The notes beneath the pieces were generated by a model that saw only the letters and a list, made by a program, of their open reading frames with translations, was not told the origin of the DNA and did no database searches. A program made the position numbers and the translations under genes. Shown here one piece after another: positions 41,684 through 51,441 of a stretch of 64,000 nucleotides of DNA. Position 1 is the stretch's first letter, and each line of letters starts with the position of its first letter. The DNA is taken from the NCBI RefSeq assembly GCF_023721795.1, contig NZ_JAMQYE010000001.1:1364001-1428000 (forward strand), written 5' to 3'. This DNA is from Zeimonas sediminis (lineage in GTDB: Bacteria > Pseudomonadota > Gammaproteobacteria > Burkholderiales > Burkholderiaceae_E).

Positions 41684-44600
41684 CGGGCAAGCCGGGCGCA
41701 AAGCCGTCCCCGTCCGGCCCGCGCAGCCGCACGTCGAGCTGGCTGAACGCGATCTCGATGCCCTGCTCGCGGAAGACCTCGTCGATCCGGCGGTTGATCT
41801 CGTCCGTTGCGCTGACCCGGTCCCCGAGTTCCCGCACGTGCACGCGCAGCTCGTGATCCAGCGTGCTCGCGCCGAACTGGGTGAACACCACCATCGGCTC
41901 GGGCTCCCGCAGCACGCGCCGATTCTCCTCGGCGACCCGCAGCAGCAGGCTGCGGACCCGTTCCAGGTCGGAGCCGTAGGCGACGCCCACCTTGATCGTT
42001 ATCCGGGTCATCGTGTCGGTCAGCGTCCAGTTCACCAGCTGGTCGGTGACGAAGGTCTTGTTCGGGACGATGATCTCCTTGTGGTCGAAGTCGGTGATCG
42101 TGGTCGCGCGGATCCTGATCCGGCTCACCGTGCCCGACAGGTTGCCGACCGTGACCACGTCCCCGATGCGCACCGGCTTCTCGAACAGGATGATCAGGCC
42201 CGACACGAAGTTCGCGAACACCTCCTGCAGGCCGAACCCCAGGCCCACGCCCAGCGCCGCCACCAGCCACTGCAGCTTGTCCCAGCTCACGCCCAGCGTC
42301 GACAGCACGGCGACCGCGCCCACGCCGACGATCAGGTACGAGAGCAGCGTGGTCGCCGCGTACGAGCTGCCCTGCCCCAGTCTCATTCTCGACAGCACCA
42401 GCACCTCGAGCAGGCCGGGCAGGTTGCGCGCCAGCACCAGCGCCACCGCCGCGATCGCCAGCGCGCCCAGCACGTCGAGCAGGCTGATCGGGACCATCGC
42501 CTGCCCGCCGGCCGCGCCGCTCTCGTACTGGTAGAGCGTGAACTTGTCCAGATAGGCGGCGACCGCGATCAGGTCGGCCCACACCCAGTAGAGCGCGAGC
42601 AGCGCGAGCAACAGCAGGCCGAAGCGCACGAGTCGCAGCGACTGCCGGTTCACCTCTTCCATGTCGAGCACCGGCACCTCGGTCGGCTCGGGAGGTTCCG
42701 CGTGCTCGCGCGCCACGTCCTCGCGCGCCCCTTCCTCTCGCACCGCAAGCTCGCGCGCCGCCTGCCGCTTGGCGAGCGCGCGCTGGAAGGCCAGCCGGCG
42801 CGCCGCGACGGCCAGGCTGCGCACCGTCGCCGCCTCGGCCACCCGCCACACGACCAGCACCAGCAAGGTGTCGACCAGCCTGCCGGTGAGCTTCAGAGCG
42901 GTGTAGTAATAGCCGAGCCAGATCGTCCCGATCAGCGCCAGCGGCAACAGGCGCAACGCGAGCAACGCCAGCAGCGTGAAACCCGGGATCCGCTCGCCCT
43001 CCTCGTCGCGAACCGAAGCGCCGAACTGCCAGGCCATCAGGGCCAGGCAGCCCAGCAACACCAGGATCCCGACAACATCCTCGGCCAGCGCGGCCGGCAC
43101 CTTCTCGGCGATCGTGGCGACCGCGATCAGCACCAGCGCGACCAGGCCCAGCCGGCGCGTGCGAGCCCGTTCGGTCCTGGTCCTTGCCGGCTCGAAACCG
43201 AAGTGGCGCTCCGCCACGCCGCCCGGCGACAGCATCCGGTAAGCGGTATAGAGCACGGTCCAGACCAGCGACATCTCGAGCAGGGCCTCGCCGATGTCGG
43301 GATTGCGGCCGCGCCCGTCCAGATCGAGGGTGAGGCCGGCCAGCGCCAGGGCCAGCCCGACCGGCAATGCCCGCAGCAGGTTCAGCAAGATCGCCAGCGG
43401 CGTGTGCCACTGACTGTCGCGCCGGACGTTGCCGACGTCGCCGTGCAGCGACTCCAGCCTGCGGACGAGCGCGCCGCGTCGCCACCAGAACGCGGCCGCC
43501 AGCAGCAGCGCCGGCAGCATCAGCAGGGGCCGCGCCGTGAAAGCGCTGCCCAGGTCGGCGAAGGTCGTCCTCCAGGAAAACCCGGCGAGCTGCCGCTCGA
43601 GCATGCCGGGCGCGGCCTTCAGCCAGGCGAGATCCAGCGGGCGGTTGCTGGGCACCCAGAACATGTGCTCGTCGAGTGTGGTGCGCAGGTCGTTCGCGGT
43701 GGCTCGCAACGCCTTCTGGTTGGTCTGCAGCTCGAATGACGCGCCGATCAGCGCATCGAGCTCGCGGGTCAGCCGCTGAAGCAGCTCGGCGCGAGTGGCG
43801 AGCAGGGCCCGCAGCGCGTCCTTCATGGAGTCGGTGACCGGCTCCGCCGGACTCTCGGCGATCAGCCGCGCGGCGAGCGCCTCGGGATCGGCCAGCTCGT
43901 CGCGATAGCGCCCTATCTCGAACTGGTATAGGCGAAGGTCGGCGAGCTGGTCCGCCAGCTCTCCGTCGAGCTTCAGACGGGGCAGCGCCCGTTGCTGCTC
44001 GTAGAGGATCCTGGTGAGGAGCCGACTGCCCTGCAGCACGCCGATCTGTTCGTCGAGCGCCTGCTCGACCTGCTTGAGCGCGTCGAGCTGGCGACGCGCC
44101 TCCAGGTTGCGCCGGGTGAGGTCGTTCAGCCGGTCGGTGGCGCCCAGCAGGTACTCCGAGAACTTCCGATTGAGCGCGCTCTCCCGGGCCAGCAAGCCGC
44201 CGCCGGCGGCAGTTGCGCCCGGCGTCAACTCGGCGACCGCCTTCTCGGACTGCGCGCGGCGTCGCTCGCCGATCGATTCCTGCAAGGCCTGGATCACCCG
44301 CTCCTCCCGGGCGATCCGCTCGGTCAGCAGTTCCCGCCGGGCCTGGTGCAGCTCCAGCAGCGCGCTGTTGCCGGCCAGCTCCTGCCGGAGCAGGCGCAGC
44401 CTGCTCTCGATCGCCTGCGCCTCGGCTGCGAGCAGGTCGCGGCGCTCGGGCGTCAGCGTCCGGTTCGCCTCGCGGCCGGTGCGCAGCGCGTCGGCGATCG
44501 CCCTGGCGCGGTTCTCGCCCGCGATCGTTTCTTCCGAGCCGCGCTCGGGTCGCGTCTGCGCCGCGATGACCTGGCTGTTCGCATCGGCGAGCTCCTTCTG

Positions 44601-45023
44601 CCAATCTGCGAGCCGGGTGCTGCGCTCCTCGAACAGCTTCTCGAGCTCGGCCAGGCTCCGGTCGGCGAGCCCGGCCGGCATCGCCGCATCGCTGCCGGCC
44701 TTGATGCGATCGAGTTCTGCTCGCGCCCGCGCGATCCGCGAAGGCGCCTCCTGGAGCGTCTCCTTGAGTTGCTGCAGCCGGCCCGCGCTCTCCTCGGCGG
44801 CCTTCAGGTGGCCGAGCGTCTGCTCGAGCACCTGCTTGAGCGCGTTGCGTTCGGCATCGGGAAGGTTGCGCGAACCCAGATCATCGAGGCTCTTCTGCAC
44901 CGCGTCCGAAGTGGGCGCGGGTGCCCCCGCCTGCGAGGACGCCGGCTGCGCGAGCGCGAGCGGCGCCGGCAGCGCCGGCAGCACGATGCAGAGGACGAAC
45001 AGCAGCCTAGAGAGAATGCTCAT
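41658..45023 (-). CDS. Large mechanosensitive channel (MscK/MscM-like)
   Basis: 1121 residues, like E. coli MscK/MscM. Signal peptide (1-25), a periplasmic coiled-coil domain of about 450 residues, about eight membrane helices, and then an MscS domain: pore helix after LGVGLGFGLQEVFANFVSGL, beta domain VGDVVTVGNLSGTVSRIRIR-type segment, and VPNKTFVTDQLVNWT. It opens under membrane tension to release solutes. A basic, charged loop (about 745-800) separates two helix groups. Confidence 0.9.
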   Translation of the reverse strand: MSILSRLLFVLCIVLPALPAPLALAQPASSQAGAPAPTSDAVQKSLDDLGSRNLPDAERNALKQVLEQTLGHLKAAEESAGRLQQLKETLQEAPSRIARARAELDRIKAGSDAAMPAGLADRSLAELEKLFEERSTRLADWQKELADANSQVIAAQTRPERGSEETIAGENRARAIADALRTGREANRTLTPERRDLLAAEAQAIESRLRLLRQELAGNSALLELHQARRELLTERIAREERVIQALQESIGERRRAQSEKAVAELTPGATAAGGGLLARESALNRKFSEYLLGATDRLNDLTRRNLEARRQLDALKQVEQALDEQIGVLQGSRLLTRILYEQQRALPRLKLDGELADQLADLRLYQFEIGRYRDELADPEALAARLIAESPAEPVTDSMKDALRALLATRAELLQRLTRELDALIGASFELQTNQKALRATANDLRTTLDEHMFWVPSNRPLDLAWLKAAPGMLERQLAGFSWRTTFADLGSAFTARPLLMLPALLLAAAFWWRRGALVRRLESLHGDVGNVRRDSQWHTPLAILLNLLRALPVGLALALAGLTLDLDGRGRNPDIGEALLEMSLVWTVLYTAYRMLSPGGVAERHFGFEPARTRTERARTRRLGLVALVLIAVATIAEKVPAALAEDVVGILVLLGCLALMAWQFGASVRDEEGERIPGFTLLALLALRLLPLALIGTIWLGYYYTALKLTGRLVDTLLVLVVWRVAEAATVRSLAVAARRLAFQRALAKRQAARELAVREEGAREDVAREHAEPPEPTEVPVLDMEEVNRQSLRLVRFGLLLLALLALYWVWADLIAVAAYLDKFTLYQYESGAAGGQAMVPISLLDVLGALAIAAVALVLARNLPGLLEVLVLSRMRLGQGSSYAATTLLSYLIVGVGAVAVLSTLGVSWDKLQWLVAALGVGLGFGLQEVFANFVSGLIILFEKPVRIGDVVTVGNLSGTVSRIRIRATTITDFDHKEIIVPNKTFVTDQLVNWTLTDTMTRITIKVGVAYGSDLERVRSLLLRVAEENRRVLREPEPMVVFTQFGASTLDHELRVHVRELGDRVSATDEINRRIDEVFREQGIEIAFSQLDVRLRGPDGDGFAPGLPATPRTPPA

Positions 45024-45146
45024 GAAGGGTCCGGCGACACCCGCGTGCCGGCCATCTCGCCGCCAGCGGGTTCATCGCCCGGAATTCCGGGAAACGGGCC
45101 TAGGATACCGTCCAAGGACGGGGCCGGTTGCCGCGCCCCATAAACG

Positions 45147-45177
45147 AAAAAGGCCCGGGGATCAGCCCGAGCCTTTT
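45147..45177 (-). terminator. Terminator after tRNA-Ala
   Basis: On the minus strand GGCTCGGG (45173-45166) pairs with CCCGGGCC (45159-45152), including one T-G pair, around a 6-base loop and is followed by five T. Four T on the plus-strand side make it possibly bidirectional. It lies 15 bp after the tRNA CCA and separates the tRNA from the channel gene. Confidence 0.8.
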
Positions 45178-45187
45178 CGTGGATTCT

Positions 45188-45263
<76 letters not shown>

Positions 45264-45274
45264 AAGAGCCCGCC

Positions 45275-45280
45275 ATTATA
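45275..45280 (-). promoter_or_regulatory. -10 box of the tRNA-Ala promoter
   Basis: A perfect TATAAT on the minus strand begins 12 bases before the tRNA 5' end. Only a weak TTGCCG is found as a -35 candidate (45300-45305) at a long 19-bp spacing. Confidence 0.6.
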
Positions 45281-45336
45281 CACAGATCCGGCAGGCCTTC
45301 GGCAAGCTCCGGTGGGCGGGCCGGATCCCGCCGCGG

Positions 45337-46239
45337 TCAGCCCTCGCCCGGGTCGTTCGCCGCCGGGTTCGCCCCCTCCAGCACGCGCAGCAGCGACGAG
45401 GTGTCCTCTCGCCCCCAGCCCTTGCCGACCAGCGCGTTGAGCTGCTGCGAGACCAGCGCGGTGGCCGGCATCGACAGGCCAATCGCCTGCGTCATCGACA
45501 CGACCAGGCCGAAGTCCTTCTGGTGCAGGCGCGCCTCGATGCCGGCGGCGAAGTCGCGCCTGGCCATCTTCGGCCCCATCATGTCGAGCATCCGGCTGCC
45601 GGCCATCCCGGCCTGCAGCGCGACCAGCATCTTCTCCGGGTCGACGCCGTTCGCCCGCGCGAACAGCATCGCCTCGGCGATGCCCTGGATGTTGACCACC
45701 TGCACCACCTGGTTGCAGGCCTTGACCACCTGGCCCGCCCCGTGGCCGCCGATGTGGGTGATCGTCTTGCCGAGCTTCTCGAGAAGCGGGCGCGCCCTCT
45801 CGAGCACCTCGGCCTTGCCGCCCACGATGATCGACAGCGTGGCCGCCTGCGCGCCCATCGTGCCGCCGGACACCGGGCAGTCGAGCATCTCGATGCCCTT
45901 GGCCGCCAGGCGCTCGGCGAACTCGCGGGTGGCCACCGCCGAGATCGTCGAGAAGTCGACGACCACCGCACCGGGCTTCGCGGCGGCGGCCACGCCCTGC
46001 GCGCCGAACAGCACCTTCTCGACGTCGGCGGTGGCGGTCACATTGGTGCAGACGAAGTCGGCCTCGCGCGCCGCCTCGGCCGGCGTGGCCGCCCAGCGCG
46101 CGCCCCGGTCGACCAGCGGCTGCGCCGCCTCGCGCCGCCGCGTGTGGACCACGAGTTCATGGCCCGCGTCGATCAGATGGCCGATCATCGGCGCGCCCAT
46201 CGCGCCGGCTCCGATGAAACCGATTCGGGCCATCGTCAT
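45337..46239 (-). CDS. 3-hydroxyisobutyrate dehydrogenase / tartronate semialdehyde reductase-like oxidoreductase
   Basis: 300 residues. NAD(P) motif [12 protein letters not shown] at the N-terminus, substrate motif [12 protein letters not shown] and catalytic Lys in GQVVKACNQ. Beta-hydroxyacid dehydrogenase family; GarR/GlxR-type (tartronate semialdehyde to glycerate) or MmsB-type cannot be separated by eye. An ATG two codons downstream (46233) is an alternative start. It lies 80 bp downstream of the CysB-type gene. Confidence 0.85.
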   Translation of the reverse strand: MTMARIGFIGAGAMGAPMIGHLIDAGHELVVHTRRREAAQPLVDRGARWAATPAEAAREADFVCTNVTATADVEKVLFGAQGVAAAAKPGAVVVDFSTISAVATREFAERLAAKGIEMLDCPVSGGTMGAQAATLSIIVGGKAEVLERARPLLEKLGKTITHIGGHGAGQVVKACNQVVQVVNIQGIAEAMLFARANGVDPEKMLVALQAGMAGSRMLDMMGPKMARRDFAAGIEARLHQKDFGLVVSMTQAIGLSMPATALVSQQLNALVGKGWGREDTSSLLRVLEGANPAANDPGEG

Positions 46240-46319
46240 TCTCTCCGTTGGAAGTGCATGCAGGCGAGGCTGCGAAATGAAGCCGATCCGGCGGGGATCG
46301 CGCCCGGCCGCCCGGGGGG

Positions 46320-47252
46320 TCAGCCCTCGCGCGCCGGCCCGCGCATCAGGCGCTCCAGCGTGCGCGGGTCGACCTCGGGCGCGAACAGTTCGATGAAGCT
46401 AAGCGCGAAGCCGCGCAGGAAGGCGTCGCGGCGCACTGCCAGCTTGACGCGGTTGGTGCCGAACAGCGCGCCGGCCGACATCGCGACCAGCCCCTTGTCG
46501 CGGCGCGCGTCGTAGGCCAGGTCTGCCATGATCCCCACGCCCAGCCCGACGCCCACGTAGGTCTTGATCACGTCGGCGTCGATCGCCGCCAGCACCACTT
46601 CGGGGCGGAGCCCGGCCTCGGCGAAGGCGCGATCGATGCGGCGCCGGCCGGCGAACTCCTCCACGTAGGTGATCAGCGGATACTTGACCAGCGCCTGCAG
46701 CGTCGGCGCCTGGCCGGCCAGCGGGTGCTTCGCCGGCACGACCACCACGTGCTCCCAGTCGTAGGACGGGATCGACAGCAGCTCGTCGACGTCGTCCGGC
46801 ACTTCGGTGGCGATCGCGAAATCGACCTCGCGCGCCAGCACCGACGCAGTGATCTGCTTCGGGCTGCCCTGCAGCAGCGTGAGCCGCACCGCCGGGTAGC
46901 GGCGCCGGAACTCGCCGACCACCGCGGGCAGCACGTAGCGCGCCTGCGTGTGGGTCGTGGCCACCCGCAGCTCGCCGGCGTCGCGCGCGCGGAAGTCGGC
47001 GGTCACCTGCTCGATGCCGGCCACCTCGGCCAGCACCCGCTCGGCGCGGGCAAGGATCGCCTTGCCCGGCTCGGTCAGCCCGAGAATCCGCTTGCCGTGG
47101 CGCACGAACACGTCGACGCCGAGTTCGGCCTCCAGCTCGAGGATGCCGCGCGACAGCGCCGGCTGGGAGGTGCCGATCGCCTGGGCCGCGCGCGTCAGGC
47201 TGAAGCCGTGGTTCGCCGTTTCGCGGACGAAGCGCAGTTGCTGCAGGTTCAT
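46320..47252 (-). CDS. CysB-family LysR-type regulator
   Basis: 310 residues. LysR helix-turn-helix at the N-terminus (NHGFSLTRAAQAIGTSQPALSRGILELE region) and a CysB/Cbl-type effector domain (ATTHTQARYVLPAVVGEFRRRYP; LQGSPKQITASV; TYVGVGLGVGIMAD). The family regulates sulfate assimilation and responds to O-acetylserine or sulfate. The start overlaps the stop of the glycosyltransferase gene by ATGA. Confidence 0.88.
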   Translation of the reverse strand: MNLQQLRFVRETANHGFSLTRAAQAIGTSQPALSRGILELEAELGVDVFVRHGKRILGLTEPGKAILARAERVLAEVAGIEQVTADFRARDAGELRVATTHTQARYVLPAVVGEFRRRYPAVRLTLLQGSPKQITASVLAREVDFAIATEVPDDVDELLSIPSYDWEHVVVVPAKHPLAGQAPTLQALVKYPLITYVEEFAGRRRIDRAFAEAGLRPEVVLAAIDADVIKTYVGVGLGVGIMADLAYDARRDKGLVAMSAGALFGTNRVKLAVRRDAFLRGFALSFIELFAPEVDPRTLERLMRGPAREG

Positions 47253-48853
47253 GGTCCGCTCCGGTGACAGGCCCGCTCGGGAAAGTAGCGGTCGCAGAAG
47301 TAGCAGGGGCCGGAAGGCAGCCAGGCCGGCACCGCGTACCAGCGCCGGCGGATCTCGTCGAGCACCGTGTCGCGATAGGCCTCGTAGCGGAAGCCGTGGC
47401 CTTCGATCAGGTGGAAGGTGGCCCCGCGCAGCGCCAGCGTGCGGTACTCGACTCGCTCGAAGTACGGGTCGTAGTCGTCCTTCGTGTAGCGATCGTCCTT
47501 GCGAACGATCAGGATGTCGCGCCCGGCGAGCTTCCGGACGTCGGTCAGGATGTCGTCGTGGCGGGCGTGGCTGGAACCGGGGCCGAACACGAACACGTAC
47601 TCGCGCAGGCCGTGGCCCAGCGTGACCGCCGGCGAATAGCCCGACGAGGCGATCGCGTAGCGGCCGCGCCAGGGCGCGAGCTCGCGGGCGAGCTCGTCGA
47701 CGTGCACGGTCATGACCAGGCCGGGGTAGCCCTTCCAGTTGCGGAAGGTGTCGGTCGGCAGCGCGACCAGCACGGCGATCAGCAACCAGTGCGCGACCGC
47801 GATGCCCAGCGCCACCGCGAGGCCTCGCGCCATCGCCCGCCTGCCGGCCAGCAGCGCGAAGGCCAGCACCGCCGGCAGCACGAAGCTCGCCAGCCAGTGA
47901 AGGCCGATCGTCTTGACCGGCGAAAGCAGCGCGAAGATCGCGAACGGCACCAGTGCGAGCCAGCGCAGCGCGCGAGCGTCCGCGGCCGCGCCGCCCGACA
48001 CGACGAGCGCGCGAACGTTCTCCTCGCCACCCGCGGCGCGCGCCGCGGCCGCGCCGGCATCGGCACGCCCGCGAAGCAGCCGCCAGGCCACCGCCGGCGT
48101 CAGCACGTAGACCGCCGAGATCGCGAACAGCAGCGGCGTCTGCCACGACAGCCCGGCATTGTCGTGGCGGTTGACCAGGTTGAACATCACGTTCGGCCAG
48201 CAGTGCTGCGCGTTCCAGGCGATCTGGATCGCCGCCGCCGGAAGCGAGCCCAGCACCACCCACAGCAGGCCGACGACGCGCCGCCGCTCGGGGCGCCACA
48301 CCGAGTGCGCGAAGATCGCGATCGCCAGCAGCCCCGCGAAGTACTTCGACATCAGCGCCCCGGCCAGCATCAGGCCGGCGAGCAGGAAGTCGGCGGCCCG
48401 GCCGCTGCGCTGCGCCCTCAGGTAGCAGACCACGGTCAGCGCGCTGAAGACCATCAGCGGGATGTCGGTCGTGATCGCCACGTTCCAGGCGTTCAGCGGG
48501 ACCAGCAGCGTCAGCGAGCCGGCGTTCCAGGCCAGCGCCTCGCCGTGCCACCGCAGCGCCGCCACTGCCAGCAGCGCGATCAGCGGCGGCGCCGCCAGCG
48601 CGGGCAGCCGCAGCACGAAGGGCTCGAGCGACAGCGACGAGAGCGGCGCGAGCCACCAGCCGATCATCGGCGGATGATCGTAGAAGCCCCAGTCGGGGTT
48701 CAGCCCCCAGAAGGTGAAGTAGGCCTCGTCGCTGGTGAACGGCAGCACCGCCGCCAGCGCGGCGCGCAGCGCGGTGAGCACGAGCAGCGCCGCCACGAAG
48801 AAGCGGCGCGCGCCGTCGGGGCCTGAAGTCAGTCGGTCGAGTCGGGAGGTCAT
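47249..48853 (-). CDS. GT39-type membrane glycosyltransferase (ArnT/PMT-like)
   Basis: 534 residues from ATG at 48853. About ten membrane helices with the luminal motif DEAYFTFWGLNPDWGFYDHPP after the first helix (catalytic Asp-Glu) and a soluble C-terminal domain of about 150 residues ending in a Cys-containing WLPSGPCYFCDRYFPER. The family moves sugars from polyprenyl carriers to lipid A, proteins or other acceptors on the periplasmic side. Acceptor unknown. Confidence 0.83.
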   Translation of the reverse strand: MTSRLDRLTSGPDGARRFFVAALLVLTALRAALAAVLPFTSDEAYFTFWGLNPDWGFYDHPPMIGWWLAPLSSLSLEPFVLRLPALAAPPLIALLAVAALRWHGEALAWNAGSLTLLVPLNAWNVAITTDIPLMVFSALTVVCYLRAQRSGRAADFLLAGLMLAGALMSKYFAGLLAIAIFAHSVWRPERRRVVGLLWVVLGSLPAAAIQIAWNAQHCWPNVMFNLVNRHDNAGLSWQTPLLFAISAVYVLTPAVAWRLLRGRADAGAAAARAAGGEENVRALVVSGGAAADARALRWLALVPFAIFALLSPVKTIGLHWLASFVLPAVLAFALLAGRRAMARGLAVALGIAVAHWLLIAVLVALPTDTFRNWKGYPGLVMTVHVDELARELAPWRGRYAIASSGYSPAVTLGHGLREYVFVFGPGSSHARHDDILTDVRKLAGRDILIVRKDDRYTKDDYDPYFERVEYRTLALRGATFHLIEGHGFRYEAYRDTVLDEIRRRWYAVPAWLPSGPCYFCDRYFPERACHRSGP

Positions 48854-48863
48854 CGGTCGCGGC

Positions 48864-48890
48864 AAAAAAAAAGCGCACATCGCTGTGCGC
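48864..48890 (-). terminator. Strong Rho-independent terminator upstream of the GT39 gene
   Basis: On the minus strand a perfect 7-bp stem GCGCACA / TGTGCGC with loop GCGA is followed by nine T (48872-48864). It lies only 11 bp before the GT39 ATG, so it ends an upstream transcript: lptFG or the proposed small RNA. Confidence 0.85.
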
Positions 48891-48955
48891 CCCAAATGGC
48901 AGCTGAGCTGCCTCTCCTCCTCCTCGATACTCCTCGAGTCCGCGCTTGCGGATTG
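48864..48955 (-). ncRNA. Candidate small RNA between lptG and the GT39 gene
   Basis: About 90 bases on the minus strand. A possible promoter (-35 TAGACG at 48985-48990, 17-bp spacer, -10 TAGGAT at 48962-48967) is followed by a stem TCCGC-AAGC-GCGGA, a GA-rich single-stranded stretch with GGAGGAGGAG, a perfect stem GGCAGC-TCA-GCTGCC, and the terminator. It may instead be the 3' untranslated end of the lptFG mRNA. No match to a known RNA family is claimed. Confidence 0.35.
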
Positions 48956-49133
48956 CCGCGAATCCTAATCAAACGATCGCGCCTCGTCTACGACTTTCTT
49001 GTCCATGACAAACCGATGACAACGCGACGATCAATTCTGACGATCCTGAGATAAGTGAAGCCCCTTAAATCGCTACGGGCGGACCCGCAACCCCGGCCGC
49101 CATGCCCCGCATGCCGAGTCGGAACCTGCGTTC

Positions 49134-50267
49134 TCAGCGAGCGCGGTCGACCCAGGCCAGCATGCCCAACGCCAGCATGAACGCGGCGACGCTCGGAATG
49201 CTCACCGACAGCAGCGGCGGCCAGGTGTTCAGCAGGCCGAGATGCGAGAACAGGCCGTTCAGGAAGTGGAAGGCGATGCCGAGCATGATCCCGGCGAACA
49301 CCTTGTAGCTGGTCCCGCCGGCCCGCACCTGCAGGTAGGCGAAAGGCAGCGCCAGCGCCATCATCACGATGACCGCCAGCGGATAGACGATCTTCTTCCA
49401 GAACGCGATCTCGTACTGGCCGGTGTCCTGGGCGTTCTCGCGCAGGTGCCGGATGTAGCTGTAGAGGTTGAACCCGGACATCCGGTCCGGCTGCACCAGC
49501 AGCACGCCGAGGATGTCGGGCCGCAGCTCGGTGTTCCAGAGCAGCGTCGGCGCGGTGCTGCGCCGGGTGCCGACCGCCGGCCCCGCGCCGGTCTCGGCGA
49601 TCTCGGCGAAGCGGATCTCCTCGACCTCGCTCAGCCGCCAACCCTTGTCTCGCGCCCAGCTCGCGCCGCGCGCCTCGAGCAGTCGCCGCAGGTGCATCTG
49701 CGGGTCGAACTCGAAGATGCGGATCGCCCGCAAGGTGCCGTCGGGCATCAGCTCACCGATGTTGACGAAGCGCATCAGGCTGACCTCGCCGGCCGCGTCG
49801 CGCGCGGTGTCCTTGACCCACAGGCCGGAGCGGAACTGGCCGGTGACCGAACCGCCGATCGCCGAAAGCCGCAGCTGCTGCGCGAGCCGCTCGGCCGGCG
49901 GCGACAGGACCTCGCCGACCAGCGCGGTCAGCACCGCCATCGCCAGGCCCACCCGGGCTACCACCGCCAGCGCCCGCCTGCGGCCGAGCCCGGAAGCGCG
50001 CATCGCGGTGTACTCGGAATGGGCCGCCAGTTGCGACAGCGCGTAGATGCTGCCGATCAGCGCGGCGATCGGCATCAGCTCGTAGACGTGCGAAGGAAGG
50101 CCCAGCAGCACGAAGGCCACCGCGTGCTGCAGCCGGTAGCCGCCGCGGCCGACGTCCTCGAGCTCGTTGATCAGGTCGAAGAAGGCGAACAGCGACAGGA
50201 AGCCGAGAAGCACGAAAGCGACCGCGACGACGATCTCGCGCCTCAGGTAGCGGCCGATCAGCACCAT
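49134..50267 (-). CDS. lptG: LPS export permease LptG
   Basis: 377 residues, six helices with a periplasmic beta-jellyroll domain between the third and fourth. The start at 50267 shares one base with the lptF stop (TGATG). Family segments: RYLRREIVVAVAFVLLGFLS, AAHSEYTAMRASGLG, FWKKIVYPLAVIVMM. With LptF and the ATPase LptB it extracts LPS from the inner membrane. The gene is followed by about 280 bp with no further gene (see the ncRNA and terminator entries). Confidence 0.93.
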   Translation of the reverse strand: MVLIGRYLRREIVVAVAFVLLGFLSLFAFFDLINELEDVGRGGYRLQHAVAFVLLGLPSHVYELMPIAALIGSIYALSQLAAHSEYTAMRASGLGRRRALAVVARVGLAMAVLTALVGEVLSPPAERLAQQLRLSAIGGSVTGQFRSGLWVKDTARDAAGEVSLMRFVNIGELMPDGTLRAIRIFEFDPQMHLRRLLEARGASWARDKGWRLSEVEEIRFAEIAETGAGPAVGTRRSTAPTLLWNTELRPDILGVLLVQPDRMSGFNLYSYIRHLRENAQDTGQYEIAFWKKIVYPLAVIVMMALALPFAYLQVRAGGTSYKVFAGIMLGIAFHFLNGLFSHLGLLNTWPPLLSVSIPSVAAFMLALGMLAWVDRAR

Positions 50268-51376
50268 CAGGCGGCGCTCCGCGAGCGACGCAGGGCCAGC
50301 ATCGAGAACAGGCTGCGGCGCGGCAGCCGGATGCGCTGCCAGAACATCAAGGCGACGATCGCGGCCAGCGCCGCGTGCACGATCCACACGCCGATCGAGA
50401 AGTCGATGCGCCCCTGGGCCACCCAGGCCTGCGCGACCGACATCAGGTTGTTGTACAGCACGTAGACGAGCAGCGCGGCGAACAGGTTGATCGAGCGACC
50501 GATGCGCGGGTTCATCGCCGACAGCGGGATCGCGAGCAGCGCGACCAGGATCGCCGACACCGGCAGCCCGATCCGCCACAGCAGCTCGGCCAGGTTGCGC
50601 TCGTTGGGGTCGCGCAGCAGCTCCCAGGTAGTCTTGATCCGCGCCCGGTCGTCGCTCAGCGCGGTCGCCCTCTGCTCGAGCCGGATGCCGTAGCGCTCGA
50701 ACTCCATCAGCCTGAAGTCGAGCCTGCCCAGGCCGCCGTCGTAGCGCCGGCCGTTCTCGAGCACCAGGAAGCGCTCGCCGTTCTCCTGGCGCTCGATCTG
50801 CCCGCCGCGCGATACGACCACGACGATGCCCTCGCCCTGGCGCTGGGTGACGAACACGTTGCGGACCTGGTTCTGCGCTTCGTCGAGCGACTCGACGAAG
50901 AACACGCGATTGGCTGACACCGACTCACGGAAGCGACCGGCCGCCACCTGCGAGACGTCCTCGCGCTGCGCGAAGCGCTGCTGGTACTCGGCGGCCTGGC
51001 GATTGGCCCACGGCGCCAGCAGGAAGGCCACCAGCGCGATCAGCACGACGAAGGGCGCCGCGAATCCGAGCACCGGGCGGATCCAGGCCAGCAGGCTCTG
51101 CCCGCTCGCGAACCACACGACCATCTCCGAGTCGCGATAGGCGCGCGTGAGCACGGTGAGCACCGCGATGTACAGCGTGAGCACCAGCAGCACCGGCAAC
51201 ACGTTGATCGCGTTGAAGGCGATCAGCGGCAGCACGCTGGCCGTGTCGACGCGCCCCCCGGCCGCCCGGCCCAGCAGCCGGATCAGCGAGGTCGTGACCA
51301 TGATCACGAACAGCGTCGAGAACACGATGCCGGCGAGATTGAGCAGGTCGCGCCGCAACGCCTTCCGGAAAAGCAT
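50267..51376 (-). CDS. lptF: LPS export permease LptF
   Basis: 369 residues, six helices and a periplasmic domain. Family segments: MLFRKALRRDLL, LTRAYRDSEMVVWFASGQS, FAQREDVSQVAAGRF and WRIGLPVSAILVALLAIPLS. Paired with lptG and divergent from pepA across 65 bp, a typical Burkholderiales order. Confidence 0.94.
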   Translation of the reverse strand: MLFRKALRRDLLNLAGIVFSTLFVIMVTTSLIRLLGRAAGGRVDTASVLPLIAFNAINVLPVLLVLTLYIAVLTVLTRAYRDSEMVVWFASGQSLLAWIRPVLGFAAPFVVLIALVAFLLAPWANRQAAEYQQRFAQREDVSQVAAGRFRESVSANRVFFVESLDEAQNQVRNVFVTQRQGEGIVVVVSRGGQIERQENGERFLVLENGRRYDGGLGRLDFRLMEFERYGIRLEQRATALSDDRARIKTTWELLRDPNERNLAELLWRIGLPVSAILVALLAIPLSAMNPRIGRSINLFAALLVYVLYNNLMSVAQAWVAQGRIDFSIGVWIVHAALAAIVALMFWQRIRLPRRSLFSMLALRRSRSAA

Positions 51377-51394
51377 GGACGGGCGGGCCCTCGC

Positions 51395-51400
51395 TATAAT
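51395..51400 (+). promoter_or_regulatory. -10 box of the pepA promoter
   Basis: A perfect TATAAT lies 41 bp before the pepA ATG in the lptF-pepA gap. No good -35 is visible at 17 bp (AGCATG). Confidence 0.5.
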
Positions 51401-51441
51401 CGGCCGCAGAAAAGAGCGGCGAACCGGACGGAAACAGAACG

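Noticed and set aside
48965-49006. 13-codon ORF (MDKKVVDEARSFD) upstream of the candidate sRNA
   Set aside because: Too short to support without conservation data; it overlaps the proposed promoter.
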